NCBI GenBank assembly: GCA_964356135.1
Contig: CAYHGV010000123.1
Location: forward strand, 1 to 6,181
Direction: 5' to 3'
Length of the DNA stretch: 6,181 nt
From: CAYHGV01 sp964356135
GTDB taxonomy: Bacteria > Hydrothermota > Tepidihabitantia > CAYHGV01
Under the pieces are notes generated by a model. That model saw only the letters and a program-made list of their open reading frames with translations. It searched no databases and was not told the DNA's origin. Of the stretch, positions 6,107 through 6,181 are shown one piece after another; the first letter of the stretch is position 1; the number at the start of each line of letters is the position of its first letter. The translations under genes were made by a program, and so were the position numbers.

Positions 6107-6151
6107 ACCCAGTATAGAGCGACCGTAGGGAACTCAAATTTAGAAAACACG

Positions 6152-6174
6152 ACCCGCAACGATTCTTGGCGGGT
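6152..6174. repeat. GC-rich hairpin at the right edge, related to copy 2
   Basis: ACCCGC (6152-6157) pairs with GCGGGT (6169-6174); two further A-T pairs form if G6168 is bulged. CCCGCAACGATTCTTGGCGG (6153-6172) matches 109-128 at 17 of 20 positions, including the loop, so the two are homologous repeats and not merely similar stems. The window ends just beyond, so its extent is unknown. Confidence 0.55.
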
Positions 6175-6181
6175 TAAACCG

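Larger units (their letters stand above)
5873..6181. other. Downstream gene-poor region with hairpins and dispersed repeats
   Basis: No well-supported gene lies here. In order it holds a possible 22-codon ORF (5900-5968), a 6-bp hairpin, a strong 13-bp stem-loop (5954-5990), an AT-rich stretch, a CCTGGTGCGA copy related to activator site 2 (6043-6052), the perfect palindrome AAAAAGGCCTTTTT (6083-6096), TTACCACGAAAT (6095-6106), and a GC-rich hairpin at the edge (6152-6174). A minus-strand frame across 5880-6137 is not convincing. Confidence 0.65.

Noticed and set aside
5880..6137. Minus-strand 85-codon frame downstream of the micropeptide
   Set aside because: It begins at a TTG without a convincing ribosome binding site, runs through the terminator-like stem and dispersed repeats, and has no family resemblance.
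6167..6181. Possible -24 element of a second sigma-54 promoter (TTGGC at the right edge)
   Set aside because: The bases at the required -12 position (6180-6181) read CG, not GC, and the TGGC belongs to the GC-rich hairpin.

Overview
The window holds one very large regulator gene, one tiny secreted-peptide gene, and a dense set of cis-regulatory and repeat elements around them. The reading frames are bacterial. A sigma-54 activator, a canonical -24/-12 promoter and an export signal on the small peptide suggest a diderm (Gram-negative-type) bacterium. Moderately GC-rich coding sequence, AT-rich spacers and dispersed short repeats built from TTACCACGAAAT and CCGCCA/TGGCGG hairpins recall genomes of poorly cultured lineages (for example Zixibacteria or WOR-3-like groups). 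That placement is an impression, not something the sequence proves.

Layout: (1) 1-345 has no gene. It contains an imperfect inverted-repeat element (about 68-273) with two GC-rich hairpins exactly 30 bp apart, followed by a possible sigma-70-type promoter close to the regulator start. (2) 346-5484 (+) encodes a 1712-residue cytoplasmic protein. In order it has a Ser/Thr protein kinase, an ORC/STAND-type ATPase with winged-helix-like region, a long TPR superhelix, a GAF domain, a sigma-54-interacting AAA+ domain with intact GAFTGA loop, and a Fis-type helix-turn-helix. (3) 5485-5728 is a regulatory spacer. It holds two near-identical palindromic sites, the first joined to an extra half-site, and then a consensus-quality sigma-54 promoter. 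(4) 5729-5872 (+) encodes a 47-residue peptide with an N-terminal signal sequence and a proline-rich mature part of about 21 residues. (5) 5873-6181 contains a possible 22-codon ORF, a small hairpin, a 13-bp perfect terminator-like stem and another set of the dispersed repeats.

The parts fit a self-contained circuit. The fused regulator would sense something through its kinase, ATPase/TPR and GAF modules, bind the palindromes just beyond its own stop codon, and drive sigma-54 transcription of the exported proline-rich micropeptide. The architecture and DNA sites are read directly from sequence. The regulatory link and any signalling or antagonistic role of the peptide are inference. This locus is the best candidate here for an undescribed system.
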